Shown piece by piece: positions 1-15,200 of a stretch of 64,000 nucleotides of DNA. Every line of letters begins with the position of its first letter. Within the stretch, counting starts at the first letter, position 1. The DNA is taken from positions 9,768,382-9,832,381 of the forward strand of contig CM049317.1 of assembly GCA_026874595.1 (NCBI GenBank), given 5' to 3'. This stretch comes from Sipunculus nudus. Its lineage: Eukaryota > Annelida > Sipuncula > Golfingiida > Sipunculidae. The notes under the pieces are model-generated. The model was not told the origin of the DNA and made no database searches. It was given only the letters and a program-made list of their open reading frames with translations. Made by a program: the position numbers and the translations under genes.

Positions 1-1623
<1,623 letters not shown>

Positions 1624-1785
1624 GTTCAACATCTGCCTCCACCCACCCATCAGTGGCCATCAGCACCCCGACAAGTAACCAAGACCGAGTTATCAGCACA
1701 GGAGGAGAGACCACCCCCGACACATCCAATCACTCCCGCTCCTCATCCAAAAAATCCAACCACAGTATCCACAGCATACACACAG
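1624..1785 (+). CDS. DGKB: DGK exon: Ser/Thr-rich linker upstream of the EF-hands
   Basis: Acceptor TATTTAG at 1617-1623, donor CAG|GTGAGT after 1785. Length 162; entry with two bases completing a split codon, exit phase 1. Only this frame is open. The peptide is rich in Ser, Thr, His and Pro (for example [20 protein letters not shown]), consistent with the low-complexity linker between the recoverin-homology region and the EF-hands in type I DGKs. The linker is poorly conserved, so the call rests on the open frame, the splice sites and exact phase match to the next exon. Confidence 0.8.
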
Positions 1786-3153
1786 GTGAGTAACCAACTG
1801 ATTCTGTATTTGGTGCATTGCATAAGTTAAAGGGACCTTATCACTTACAGATCATGTTAAAATTACCACCAATAAAAGTGTCTGCTCCTTTAAGAAAAAT
1901 GATACCTGCCAATATAATGCACTGAAATGCTTAGCTTACTCATGTACACAAGTGTTAAAGATAGTGGACTGGGCACCATCATAAACATAGCACAAACACA
2001 ACGTGTGTTTTCCATTTCTTTTCATGCTACAACCAGTGTTACACAACCCTGTACATCCATGTGTGGACTACTCCTCTTTTTGGATCTATCAAACATACAC
2101 AAAAGCAGACCTCTGGTCATGTGCCCTTGTTATTGTAAACAAACACACATTGACCGTGTTTACTTACACCGAAAACCATAACAAGGTGCATGTTAACCAG
2201 GTGAAGGCTATAGGTACTGTATACAGCAAAAGTGAACTGACAGTGTGAAAGAATTGACATATTGCTCCTGATAATGTCCCTTTAAGATCATTAAACATTT
2301 CTGTCCCAGAATATGTAGGACCTTCATGATTTATAGCAGTGGATTTTTAAAGTAAAATATGGCAGGATGGAACAAATTGATGGAATAAATAAAAGAAAAA
2401 TTTTTAAATATATAATTGAATATTATAAAATTCAAGAAATAATCATAAATTTATTTCTGTCATAATGTGATATTTGAAATGAGGATTTTGGTAAAGGAAC
2501 CTATGGTTGTTTTCCCATTTTGATCATGACTGAAGGTTTTAAATTACACAAACCATAGGCGGCGAAACCAGGAGTGCCCCCCAGGGCGGGGCGCCCCATG
2601 TGAAATTTTTTGGGGGGCAGAGCCCCCTCAATAAAATGATGGGTTTAAAAACATAAGTACTAGTATTCTCTTATTCTTCTGTACAATACTACATTTTATC
2701 CTTGTTTCATACAATAATCATACAATCAATGGTTGGTGGTATCTGCATTGATTTGTTAGTTCAATGCATGTTCCATTTGAAACATTGTTTTAATACATAG
2801 CAGTTTAAGATTATGCATAAATGTGTCGATAATGGAAACTTCTTAGGTTGTACTATTTCAGTATGCATAATTGTCCTGCATATTGTTATGCATGATTCTG
2901 ACTGCCATATTGGCCTTCCTGTTCTTTACCAACCAAATAACACAATATATTGAGAATCTGAAATAATCACAATAAGTACTTTCAAACTACAAACATGACT
3001 TATTTATACAGTGGAACCTCTCCTTATGGGCACCTCTGTACTAAGGGCACCTTATACAGCCACTCATTGAAATCTATGACCTTACTGCTAAGGACACCTC
3101 TCAATTGGGGGCAAAATTTCTGATACCGTAAGTGTTCTTAATCGGAGGTTCTA

Positions 3154-3215
<62 letters not shown>

Positions 3216-6200
3216 TATATAACTATATATCTTGAATTTAATTAAATTTCCTATTGACTGTCTTCAGATAATGACCCATGGACATTACGACAGTCAATGT
3301 CATCACTCCTCAAAACTGCCACAGACCACAGTCGCGCTCAGCAGGCGACGATCGACATCAAGACAGGCAGTATTTTCCTAAAGGATCTTGTATGTTATCT
3401 GTCCTTACTGGAAGCAGGCAGGCCAGAGGATAAACTAGAATGTAAGTGGTACAATAGCATGTTGATAATTAATCTGAAAAGAATACAGTCTAAGGGTATA
3501 TTGAGATATGTGCCATGTTTGTACTAAAAGAAGTCATACAGGAATTAAATTAATAATGTTTTATAGACTGCAGCAAAAAAAAAACCATCAAAGTCTCAAA
3601 AGGCAAGGAGCTTCCCATGTGTTCCCTATTTATACCTGAGTATGAAATCAAAAGAAAATTCCAGAGAACTCTACACAGTTTTACACATAGCATCACAAGA
3701 AAGTTCCACAGCACTCCACAGTGTTCTACATATTTTCCACCACCACAGAAACAAAATCCAAACAGTACATATACCACAGCTAGCAGCCATTTGCAAGACA
3801 GAGCACCTATAAAGCATGTTGAATTAACACAAAAATAGCATCTTCTCTTTGAAATGAATTGGTGCCTGCCAAAATATTGCAATGAAATCATTGGCTTTCT
3901 CCTGTACACAAGTATTAAAGACAGTGAACCAGGCATGATTACAGGCGTCTATATAAAGACAGCATGTGGTACCCATGCATTGCCTGGGCCACAACACCTG
4001 TCAATCAGGAAATGCCCTGACTGACATGGCCACAAAAATGTAATACATGTACCCGCTGGCTGAAACATCGCATGTTACGGATGCTAAGGCCTAGGATCTG
4101 ACACACGACCTGTGCTACCTGTGTCATTTCTCTGGACCTATCATACAAATATGTTGCAACAGGTTCTACAAAGAATTTACATTCGGCTCATGGACTGTAA
4201 TGCCAGTTCAGCAGAGATATATCAGATGATATGAAGTTCCAAATATGGACTAGTTTGGACAAGTCTTTGTTTTAGATCTGTTGCGCATGTGCAAAATCCA
4301 ACCTCCTATTACACAGCCTTGTTTTTGTAAACTGACACACATGGACTGTGTTTACTAACACGCAAACCCATAACAAGGTGTTAAACAGCTCAAAGGGAGG
4401 TACTGAGATTGTTTGCTGGGATGGTTTTGCTAGGAAACTTTGTATAAAGCAAACTAATAGTGTGAAAGAATAGCCATAATATTGCTCCTGATTATATCCC
4501 TTTAAATAGAAATAAAATAAGATACTCAGGGCATATTTCCTTTTTAGCTCAGCTGACTATAAGTCATCTGAGCTATAGTCATGGTCCTTTGTCCTTTGTC
4601 CGTCCATCCGGCCGTCCGGCCGTCCGTTAACAGGGCACGTTTTAAAACTGTTGGACCTACGAATCCAAAATTCTGCATACCATTAGATGTCCCCAAAATC
4701 TCCTACCATACCAAAAATTGGGTCATTAGGACTTGTTCTTTCGAGATATTAAGGAAAAACCTCCGTTTTCCATAAATAAAAGCCATTGTTATACTTCAAG
4801 GCTGCCTAATATCAAAACCACTGATCTGTTTTTGATCAGATTTAGTATTCATATTCTTCCATACATTTTCTGTGCACATACCAAAAATTAGGTCAGTATA
4901 CAGTATTATTTTGAAGTTATAGGCCCAAATATAATGCAATTTTTTAAAAATCAGGAAATATATTTGCTCACTTAACATGAGAATTGCTGAAGCTGGAGAC
5001 TTTTTTTCAGGAATATAACTTTATTTAATCAAGATTCAATTGTTTACCCAAAATTAGATCTGAATTTTGCAAATTGTTCAAGTTATTAGCATAAATAAAA
5101 AATCAGCACCTTAAATTTTTTCCAAATTTGGCAGTGGCACGTATTTTCCCTATAAGTACTGTTGATTTTATTTTCACAGCATATATACATAAGGATTTAA
5201 TTTTTTAAAATCTGAAATTTCAAAGAAATTGTTTGAAAAGAGTAGCTTTTATTCAAGTTTTCATACACCATGTCAAGTGTTGTTTACATCTGGCCCACCT
5301 AGTAGTACAGCATTCACTTGCATTATGTAACTCACCCCAGGCAGCTTGCCTTGGCCCAGCTTGGCCACTACTAGCAGGCTTCCCCTCGGCCCTGCACTCA
5401 CACCCCCCCCCCCAGCTGGTGCATAAACTAGATGAATGTTATAATTTTCTGTATTTTATTTTATTCTTGGACATGCTACATTTTAGATTTTGTATTGTAC
5501 CACCAGGGTTACAATGATTAAAGTGCACATTTAATTGTGTCCACAAAGTAATGTATTGCTATGAAAGTGTGGATGTTCATCAGATAAGTAATGCTTTACT
5601 TCAGAAGAGTAAAACTTCACCAGGTGTGAAATTGACTATTAAATACAGTAATTAATTATAGCTGAGATTGTAATTAGCATTATGATATTGTTTGTCCCTC
5701 ATTCAACCAACAGTGTGTATACTTTATTTGAAAAGATGTTTTTATTTTATCAAATGTACTGAATCTTTTATTTTATTTTGGTGAATAAAATTAAGCATGT
5801 ACTGAAAACTCCAATGTGCAAAACGTTTTAATAGGGATTCAAGGAATAATTTTGTAGATGCCATGTTGTTATATATAAACTTAAATGCATTATTCCCTTG
5901 AAAGTGAAATGAAGGTATTAGTCCATTCTGTCCACTTGCCTGTCTATCTGCAAATTTTTCATATGCATCACAGTATCTCAAAACTTTTACTGTTTTTCTT
6001 CATGACAGTCTTGTCAGAGTATTAGTTTGCAATCATATATTGAGAACTTTACTATAACCAAGTAGGAGGGCCCTTTCCTCTTAGCTTCTCATATGCTTAT
6101 ATAAATAAAAAACTAGCAATAGAATATTTTTCATATTTTGCATTTGCAAAAATTTCAAACTTAAGCTGGTTGTCGTGACCCATGGGTCCTTTGTTTATAT

Positions 6201-9200
6201 TCTGGATTCTCAACATCATTGTTTGTTAAAACTGAATAAATACCAGACGTGGTGCGAATACTTGGCAAATGTATATGAATATGAATATGAATATGTACTC
6301 CATTATAAAATTTCTTGCATAAGAATGGGAATTCAGGTAAAAATGAAAGTATTTGAATACCAGTGCAAATACTTTCAAAATGTATTCATGAATGCATTCA
6401 TGAGTATATTCTATTATATTATTTTAATAATCATTTCAGTTATATTTTATTAAAAAAATCATATGAATCTCTTATTATTTTTAATAAAAATTATATTGGC
6501 ACAATATTTGTTATTAAATTATAATAAATAGTTAAACTCTTTATCTTATATGTGCTGCTTATCAGTTATATGGCCAAGTCAAAATCTGTATGACAGTGGC
6601 ACTCCATTTGTTAATAAAATAAATGAAATCAATCTCTTCCCTGTCTCCAAAGAAACTATCAAAATCATACATAAGCTTAACACTAACAACTCATAATACA
6701 GCTTATATTTATTTCCAAACAAAACCAGCATGTGCCTCATTTCAAAATCATATTTTTTTATCTTATATAACAGCTGAGCGCCGTGACCCATAGGTCCCTT
6801 GTTATACTTAAACCTACACAGTTTTTTCTCCAATTTTCCGGCCATTGAATGTTATTAGTATAAATAATGAAGAAATATAAATATGTAACATGCAAATGAT
6901 ATTACAATCAGTTTATTAGCTCTCAGCCCTTAGGCTGATAGGCTATTCTCCTCACCCAAGCTGTCCATCCGTCCGTCTGTCCGTCTGTCCATCCATCCAT
7001 CTGTCCATCTGGCATCTGTTAACTTTTACCTTGTGAGCAGGATATTTCTAAAAGGATTCACCGTAGGAAATTTATTTTTTCAGTGAAGAAGTATATCAAA
7101 ATCTTGGTCAAGTTTGAAAATGGGTGATCATGACCTATTTTTCTACGTTTTAGAGCAGAAAAATACATAGAAGCTTATTTCTCAGGAACCATTGTGTGGA
7201 TTTTCACTAAACTTACTCTGGTCATTGGGACTGATGGTCTGTACCTGCTGCATGAGATTGATCTACTTTTCAAGGTCACAGAGCTTAGAATAGAATAAAA
7301 CTTAGGAGCTTATTTCTCAGGAAGCATTTGGTGGCAGACATGAGGTAATAGTTATTAGTAATAGTAATAGTAATAGACTATTACAGCTTTTTCCATGTAA
7401 TAGTAATAGTAATGACTCAAAAATGTTGGCGGGTCTAGAATCAAAAGGCAAACTAATAGAGTAATACATATTACTTTCTATTACTTCCTGTGAGCCCCTT
7501 GATCATGAAGCATATCACCAAATAATGCTGAATGGACTCCAGTTCTTGTCCAGTGATTTGCCCAGGCTGTGCCTGTTGCTGAGGTAAGCATGGTAACCTT
7601 ACTGGTGACCACTGGTGCTAATAACATAAGAATACTTGACAGAGAAGGTCACAGCCAAATAAGTTACCTGGCACAATCTGACTTTTGATTATTAAACCAT
7701 GGATAAATGGAGGCATGTTTGATGTAAAGAGACAGATAAATAGTGTATTATTATTATGACATGTTCATCTTATCACATATCAATCAATCCATATGCATAT
7801 CCTGAAATTTACGTAGATTTGTTTTCAACAGCTAGTTTGCATTTTTCATAATACAGAATGAAAAAATACACCTTCAAGAAAAATATAATATGGAACCAGA
7901 TAAAGTGCAGACCCAAAATGTTCATGATAAGCTTATGGTGTTTTCACTACCCTTAAGTATTGAAGCCTACAATGCAAAAAACTCATACCAGCACTACAAT
8001 CACTTGGATGAAGTCATACTACAGGCACATGTATTATCTAGTTAATTTATATACATATTCTTTTAAAACTATTCTTTCAATATTTATGTTTGTTATTTGA
8101 TAGTACCAATTATGCAGAGCTTCATTCAATATCTAAAAACATGTTAATTTTTTAGAAAATTGAATGAACCATATTTTTCACAATATTAATTTATTTGATA
8201 ATAAAATATGAGAATATAAGTAACTGTAAATATTTTATTATTTAATAAATGAAATTTTAATTAAAAATAATTAGATCATGTTATGTACAAAATTTAAAGT
8301 ACAAGATTGTTTAATACCAATTTTATTATGAAAGTGATTTAAATAATATTTTATTTGTTTTGTAAATTTGATATAATATCTCTCCATATTCCTGAATTAT
8401 CCTATGCTGGTTTTGTTGCAATGAAGAAGGGCATGCCTGAAGAATTAAGGCTGTGCATGCTACCAATATTGTAAAGTCTGCCACCTCTCTATTCACTCTC
8501 AAGATGTACTATGCGATGGAATAAAACATGGCATCTCATCCAAATGATCATATACACCCGAGAAGATGGGGTACTTTTGTCTCTAGTTTAGTTCTGTCAT
8601 AATCTTGATGTGAACAGTATTTTTATTGGTTATATTAATAAGGATTGGGAAACAGGACACAACCCTACATAAATTCCTCTCCCCTTCACATATAAAGGAC
8701 TGAAGTGTCAATTTGATACTAAATAATAATATGCAAAAATCAAGAATTTTTCCTCTGGAGACAATTTTAAGTTACACTGTAAATCTTTATTTATTAACTC
8801 GATAAAGAAGATTAAATCTTAATGGAAGTATGTGCTATAAAATAAAATTATGTGTAATATATATGAAGAAAAAATGTACAAGTATGCATATAATTATGAA
8901 TCAATATTTTACATATGCCAGGGCCTTTACAATGGGTTGCCTTCAACTTACATGTATTCAAGAGTTCATACAATTATCTTATAAATTCTACTTGAAATGC
9001 CCCAATAACGAACATTGGGGTTTTAAAATATTAAAGAATTTTATATCTTAAATATTACAGAATTAAAGAAGCTGAAATAATTAAGATCTCCAGTATTATT
9101 AGGCTTTCTGTAATTGACAGACATAGTATAAGAAGATTGTAGGTAACTGGATGATATAGGTGCTTGTAATATAATTTAAATGTGATTGTATTGCTAGTTT

Positions 9201-12200
9201 ATAGCCCTCTTGGCTGTGCAAGGTCAAGAAACCTCCCATCAGTTTAAGTACCGGTAATAGCAATAGTAATAGTAATAGATACCCCAGTAATAGTCATAGT
9301 AATAGTCATAGTAATAGAAGATAAAATTTGGTAATAGTAATAGTAATATCAGAAATTGAAAGTAATAGTAATAGTTATAGTAATAGTGATAGTAATAGAA
9401 CAACTGTAATAGACCCCATGTCTGTTTGGTGGATTGTTATGAAACATGGTATAATAAGATGCCTTGATGATCTCTTAGTTCTGCATGAGATCAGTCTTAC
9501 CATACTTGCAAAGGTACTACATACCTCTCCAGATTAAATTTATAACTGAGACATGTAGATATACATCCATTTGAGAACAAATATTTCATACTTGATACTG
9601 TTACCACCTAAAAACACTGTTTGTTTGGCTGAGGGCATTTGTCAGCTTCTGTGATATTCTAGTTGATCCTGAAGTGGCAAGCTTATGGTAAATCACAGTT
9701 TTTGTCAATGATTTGATCAGGCAAACTCAAGTGAAAATAACAGAAAATTCAGTTTCAAATACTAATTTATTTAATAGACTTTTATACATCAGACATAGCT
9801 ATTAAGAGGGGGTCAGCTTTGTAGATGTGAAACCTCAACTATAGCATATGCTTTTATATTTACCGGTAACACTATTCTACAAATCATGTTCATTCATAGG
9901 TTTCCTATTACATCTACAATAAAACTATGTTTTCCTGGTCACCATGTCATCTTGCAAAATAATTATACTTCAGAGCACTTTCATACTGGCCATGATTATG
10001 CACTGTTTTATCTTGGTGATCAGCTGTGTCTGTCAGGACAAGGACCCATGTTTCTTCCTAACATAAATATTTTTCTTGTGTCATGTGTTTTCTCTTTCCT
10101 GAATGCTTAATGTGTTTCTGGGACCAGTATCCCTGGTAGATAAGCAGAGTTTATATGTATAACATCTTTGTTAGCCTAATATACCAGATGTAATAATAAC
10201 AACAGAAGTTTATACAAACAGTGAGCATTTACATGGTAATAACATAAGTAAATACAACTGGTTCCCCCCCCCCCCCAATCCCCACAGTATGGATGATTAC
10301 AGAAGTTTATATAAATGGTCTCTGTCATTTTGTGTAATAAATAATAAAGTTTCCCTCTCATTTAGGTTTATCTAGATTAACATTTCTCATTAAATGTATT
10401 GAGTTTAATACAGCTGACCTGTAGATGACCAGTAGATGACCAGTAGATGGGAGATTCGCTCCATGTCCCTTTTTATAATAACTTGAACAATAAGTTTGTG
10501 TACCGGTAATTACAATTGTAATTTTTTAGCTCAGCTGACTATAAGTCATCTGAGCTATGGTCGTGGTCCATTGTCCGTCGTCCGTCCGTCCGTAGATGTG
10601 GTACGTTTTAAAACCGTAAGACCTAGGAATCCAAAATTAGGCATAGTGTTAGATGTCACCAAGATCTCCTACCAAGCCGAAAACTGGGTCTTTGTGAATT
10701 CGTTCCTTTGAGAAATTAAGGAAAAACCTCAATATTTAATTAAAAACCTATTTTCACACTTCAGGACTGCCAGGTATCCAAACCACTCATCTGTTTTTCC
10801 TCATATTTATCATAATATTCCTCTATATAGTTCCTATGTACATGCCAGAAATTAGGTCTGTATTTTATAATTTAAAAAAGTTATGGGTCCAAACATATTG
10901 CACTTTGTAAAAAATCATAAAAAAAATTTGGTCACTTACCACAAAAAGTCTAAGGACTTTTTTCAGTAATATAGCTTTAACTAATCAATATTTAATTGTA
11001 TACCCAAAATTAGATCAAAATCTTTTAAATTTTTTAAAATATTAGCAAAAATATAAAATTGGTACCTTAAATTTTGCCCATATTTGACCATGTCACGTTT
11101 TTTTCTCGTAAGTTTATTTAATTTATTTTTCACAGCTGGGATACATGGGGTCTTTGTGAATTCGTTCCTTTGAGAAATTAAGGAAAAACCTCAATATTTA
11201 ATTAAAAACCTATTTTCACACTTCAGGACTGCCAGGTATCCAAACCACTCATCTGTTTTTCCTCATATTTATCATAATATTCCTCTATATAGTTCCTATG
11301 TACATGCCAGAAATTAGGTCTGTATTTTATAATTTAAAAAAGTTATGGGTCCAAACATATTGCACTTTGTAAAAAATCATAAAAAATATTTGGTCACTTA
11401 CCACAAAAAGTCTAAGGACTTTTTTCAGTAATATAGCTTTAACTAATCAATATTTAATTGTATACCCAAAATTAGATCAAAATCTTTTAAATTTTTTAAA
11501 ATATTAGCAAAAATATAAAATTGGTACCTTAAATTTTGCCCATATTTGACCATGTCACGTTTTTTTCTCGTAAGTATATTTAATTTATTTTTCACAGCTG
11601 GGATACATGTGGATTTAAACTGTTGAATTCTGAAATTCGAAAGTAAATGCTTAAAAATTAATCTAATTATTGAAGTTTTTCAGATGCTCTTATGTATTTG
11701 TATTTTGTATATCCAAGACCCCACTCTTGCTCACTACAGCCTTGCCTAGGTAACCTAATTAGTGATGCAGCACTGGCAGAACACCCCTGCTGTAATAAAC
11801 ATATACTTATTCTCATGGGCCATAGCCTAACATATTCAAAAATAATATCATTTAAATTAAATTTTATCCTTTACGTATATACAGAGGTGCTGCAACTCCC
11901 ACCAGTCCTGTAAGCACCTTTAAATTTTAATTTAAAAATTAAACGAGACTTACCAAAGTTGAAGTTTGATTGTAATTCTACCGTCTTGTCAGGAACATGA
12001 GAGATTAAGCGAGATTGCGTAGCTATCCCATGAGTCAATTTTTACAGCCAGAATGTCCACTCATAATTTTGGTTCGCCAGAAGTAGGGAGGGACTTATAG
12101 TCAGGGTGGGCGCTTAATCTCTCATGTTCCTGACAAGACGGTAGAATTACAATCAAACTTCAACTTTGGTAAGTCTCGTTTAATTTTTAAATTCTACCGT

Positions 12201-15200
12201 CTTATCAGGACCATACGAGATTCCGCGAGTTTTTAAAGCATGAGTGGACATAGAGAGTGTAGAGAGCATGTAAAAGAGACACAAAGACAAGTTCTACTTG
12301 AAACAGTTTACTATATCCAACTAGTAAATACATATGCCCCAAAATTGTACTCCTTTTCTAAGTTTGTTAAGTATCATATACCTGAGAACCTGGAGGAGAT
12401 ATATTCAATAATTGCTGTTTAGTCTCTAGTGTAACTATCTTTATAGCCATATGAAAAGTAACCCCTATACTAGTGTCCAGGTTTCTGCCCTCAAATTTCC
12501 TACTTATGAAGCAAAGCTTCAGCATAATCATTACTGCTATTAGATACTGGTTTTTGGTAAAACTTTCTAAAAGTAGAAGCACTACTCCATCCTGCTGTTT
12601 TCATTATGACAGACAGTGATGTCCCTACAGCTAAAACCTTACTTGTTGATGCCGCTCTTGTACTATGAGGCTTAAACAACTGTATGTCAATGCCAGCTCT
12701 TGCCATTACAGATTTTACCCATCTACTGATTGTGTCCTTGGCTACAGCTTTATGTGGTTTCATGTAACTAATAAACAACTTTGTGTTATCTGCCTCAACT
12801 CTAAGGTTTCTTGTTCTCACTAGGTACTCTTTCAAAGTAAGAAAACAACACAATGCTGCATTTTGCTTAAACCTAGGCAATACTAATATTGGCTGGTGTT
12901 TTCCTGGCTTTGATTGTTTCACAAGTTTATCAATGATGAAATGTACACCATCTTTAGTGACTTTCATTTGCTGCAAGTCCAACAAATGTATTGACTGACA
13001 CCTCTGTCCTGTCACTAATGCTATTAACATAACTAGTTTTAATGTTAACTGTTTTAAGCTAAGTTCCTCTAGAGGCATAAGTTTTTCTATGTACATGAAA
13101 TCTGTGTCCACATTCCAGGTGTCTTGGTACCTTGGCAGGGCCGGTCGTGATTGAAAAACTGCCTTAAGAAACCTTTTTACTAATGGGTGTGTCCCCAGTG
13201 TTAACTGGCCATCTATGGTCACAAAACATGCTAATGCTGAGCGAGCAGTATTGATTGCACTGTACTTTAAGCCTGAATCATACAAGAAAGTTAAAAATTC
13301 TAATACTTCTGGTATATTTGGTTGTATTGGATCGAAATGTCTTGTATTGCAAAACTTAGTCCATTTTGTGATATAAGTTTTATATTGTTTCTGAGTCCCT
13401 GTGCGCCATGAGCACATGAGGATTTCCTGAGTTCTGCTTGATATTCCCTTCTGTTGTAAGCTCTGCCTGACAAGTGGCAAGCTGCAAGTTGCATTTTTCG
13501 CCAGAGGGGGTGGACCTGACTTGTGTCGTGCGGCAGATGTAGCAGATGTTGTCTCCTGGGAAGTAGCACTGGGCTCTCTACTAACAGTTGTAGGAGCTGC
13601 GGGTACCATGATTGTGTCGGCCAATCTGGGACCACCAGCACAATGTCGACCTGGTCTTGTATCACTTTTTGGAGCACTCGTTGAATTACACTGAAGGGAG
13701 GAAAAGCAAAGCAAAGATTATAAGTCCCCCAGTCATGTAAAAAGGCATCTGTTCCTATGGAGCAGGGGATCTGCTTTCCATGAAAAATAGGTCTCCACCT
13801 GATGGTTAACTCTAGAAGCAAACAGATCTATGTCTGGTACTCCGAAGTGCTTGCTAATGTTACAGAAGACTTTACTGTTTAATGTCCATTCTGTCCTATC
13901 GTTAAACTTACGAGATTCAGAGTCTGCTCTGGTATTCTCTATCCCTGGAATATGTGAGATACTAAGCCAAATGTTTTTTGTTATGCACCAATTCCAAATC
14001 TGCTGGGTGATGTTATTGCACTGGATTGAATGAGTGCCGCCCATATTTCTTAAGTAGGCGACTGCAGTTGATTTATCCAACTGTAGGAGTAGGTGCGTGT
14101 GGTGTACCTGACTGCATAAAGCTTGTAATCCCAGGAAGGCTGCTTTAAGTTCCAAAACATTTATGTGTTCTGTGCATCCAGAGTTCAGCCAGCGCCCCCC
14201 AGTGGAATGTTTACCCATTACAGCCCCCCATCCAGCTAGGGATGCATCTGTTCTTATAATGTCTTATAGTTGCATGGGTTCCCATGAGATATTTTTCTTG
14301 AATTTTGGCAAATATCAAACCACCATTTAATATCTTCAACTGATTGTTTTGAAATTGTTATGTTAGCATTAAAATTCCCTTTGCTGAGTTTTAGGGCTTC
14401 AATTTTATTAAGTTCTAAGCTTCTGTAATGTAATTCACCATATTCCACCCCTGGCAGACATGAGACCATAGTTCCTATAAGCTGCGCTACATCTTGAATG
14501 GTACAATCATTTTTACTGTGTTTTTGTAGCACCTGTTCCCCTAATACTTTGATATTATTCTGTTTTGCTGCATTGACTGTAACCTCCATGTCCAGTGAAT
14601 TAAGAATGAAGTCTAAATGTTCTAAATGTTGACTAGGAATGAATTTTGATTTTTCCTGATGCACCATGAAGCCAAGTCTATTCAAAACTGTCACCGTCTC
14701 TTCTATGCTAGTCTTGCATTCATCATAAGTTCGGGCTTGTATATAAAGGTCATCTAAATATATAGAGACTATGTGACCCCTTTGTCTTAATGCTGCCAGC
14801 ACAGGTTTCATGAGCTTAGTGAAATAAAGAGGGGCACAGGTAAGTCCATTTGGTAAGGCTGTGTATTTGTACAGTTTTCTATTCCATCTGAATTTCAAAT
14901 ACTTTTGATAATCAGGGTGTATTGGCACAGAGTAGTACACATCCCGTAAATCCAATGAAGCCATGTAACAACCAGGAATCATGAGACTGACACATGTTTG
15001 AATGGTATCCATTTTAAAGTGATAATATGCAATGTAAGAATTTATTTTTTTCAAATTTAGTATTGTGCGAAAAGTGCCATCTTTCTTTGGTCTTAAGAAG
15101 ATTGTTGATATGAATTGTCCTGGTTGTTCATTACTTTCAATAATGACCCCTTTAGCCAATAGTTTTTGAATCTCTGAATTTACAATAATTTCCTCTTTTT

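Noticed and set aside
3550-3936. 128-codon minus-strand frame
   Set aside because: Lies in intron and repeat sequence, with no recognisable domain and a composition like translated AT-rich DNA.
5233-5517. 94-codon plus-strand frame
   Set aside because: Falls inside the interspersed repeat and runs through a poly-C tract; no similarity to a known family.
9328-9537. Frame with Ser-Asn repeats
   Set aside because: Produced by the AATAGT hexamer repeat at the end of a putative transposon.
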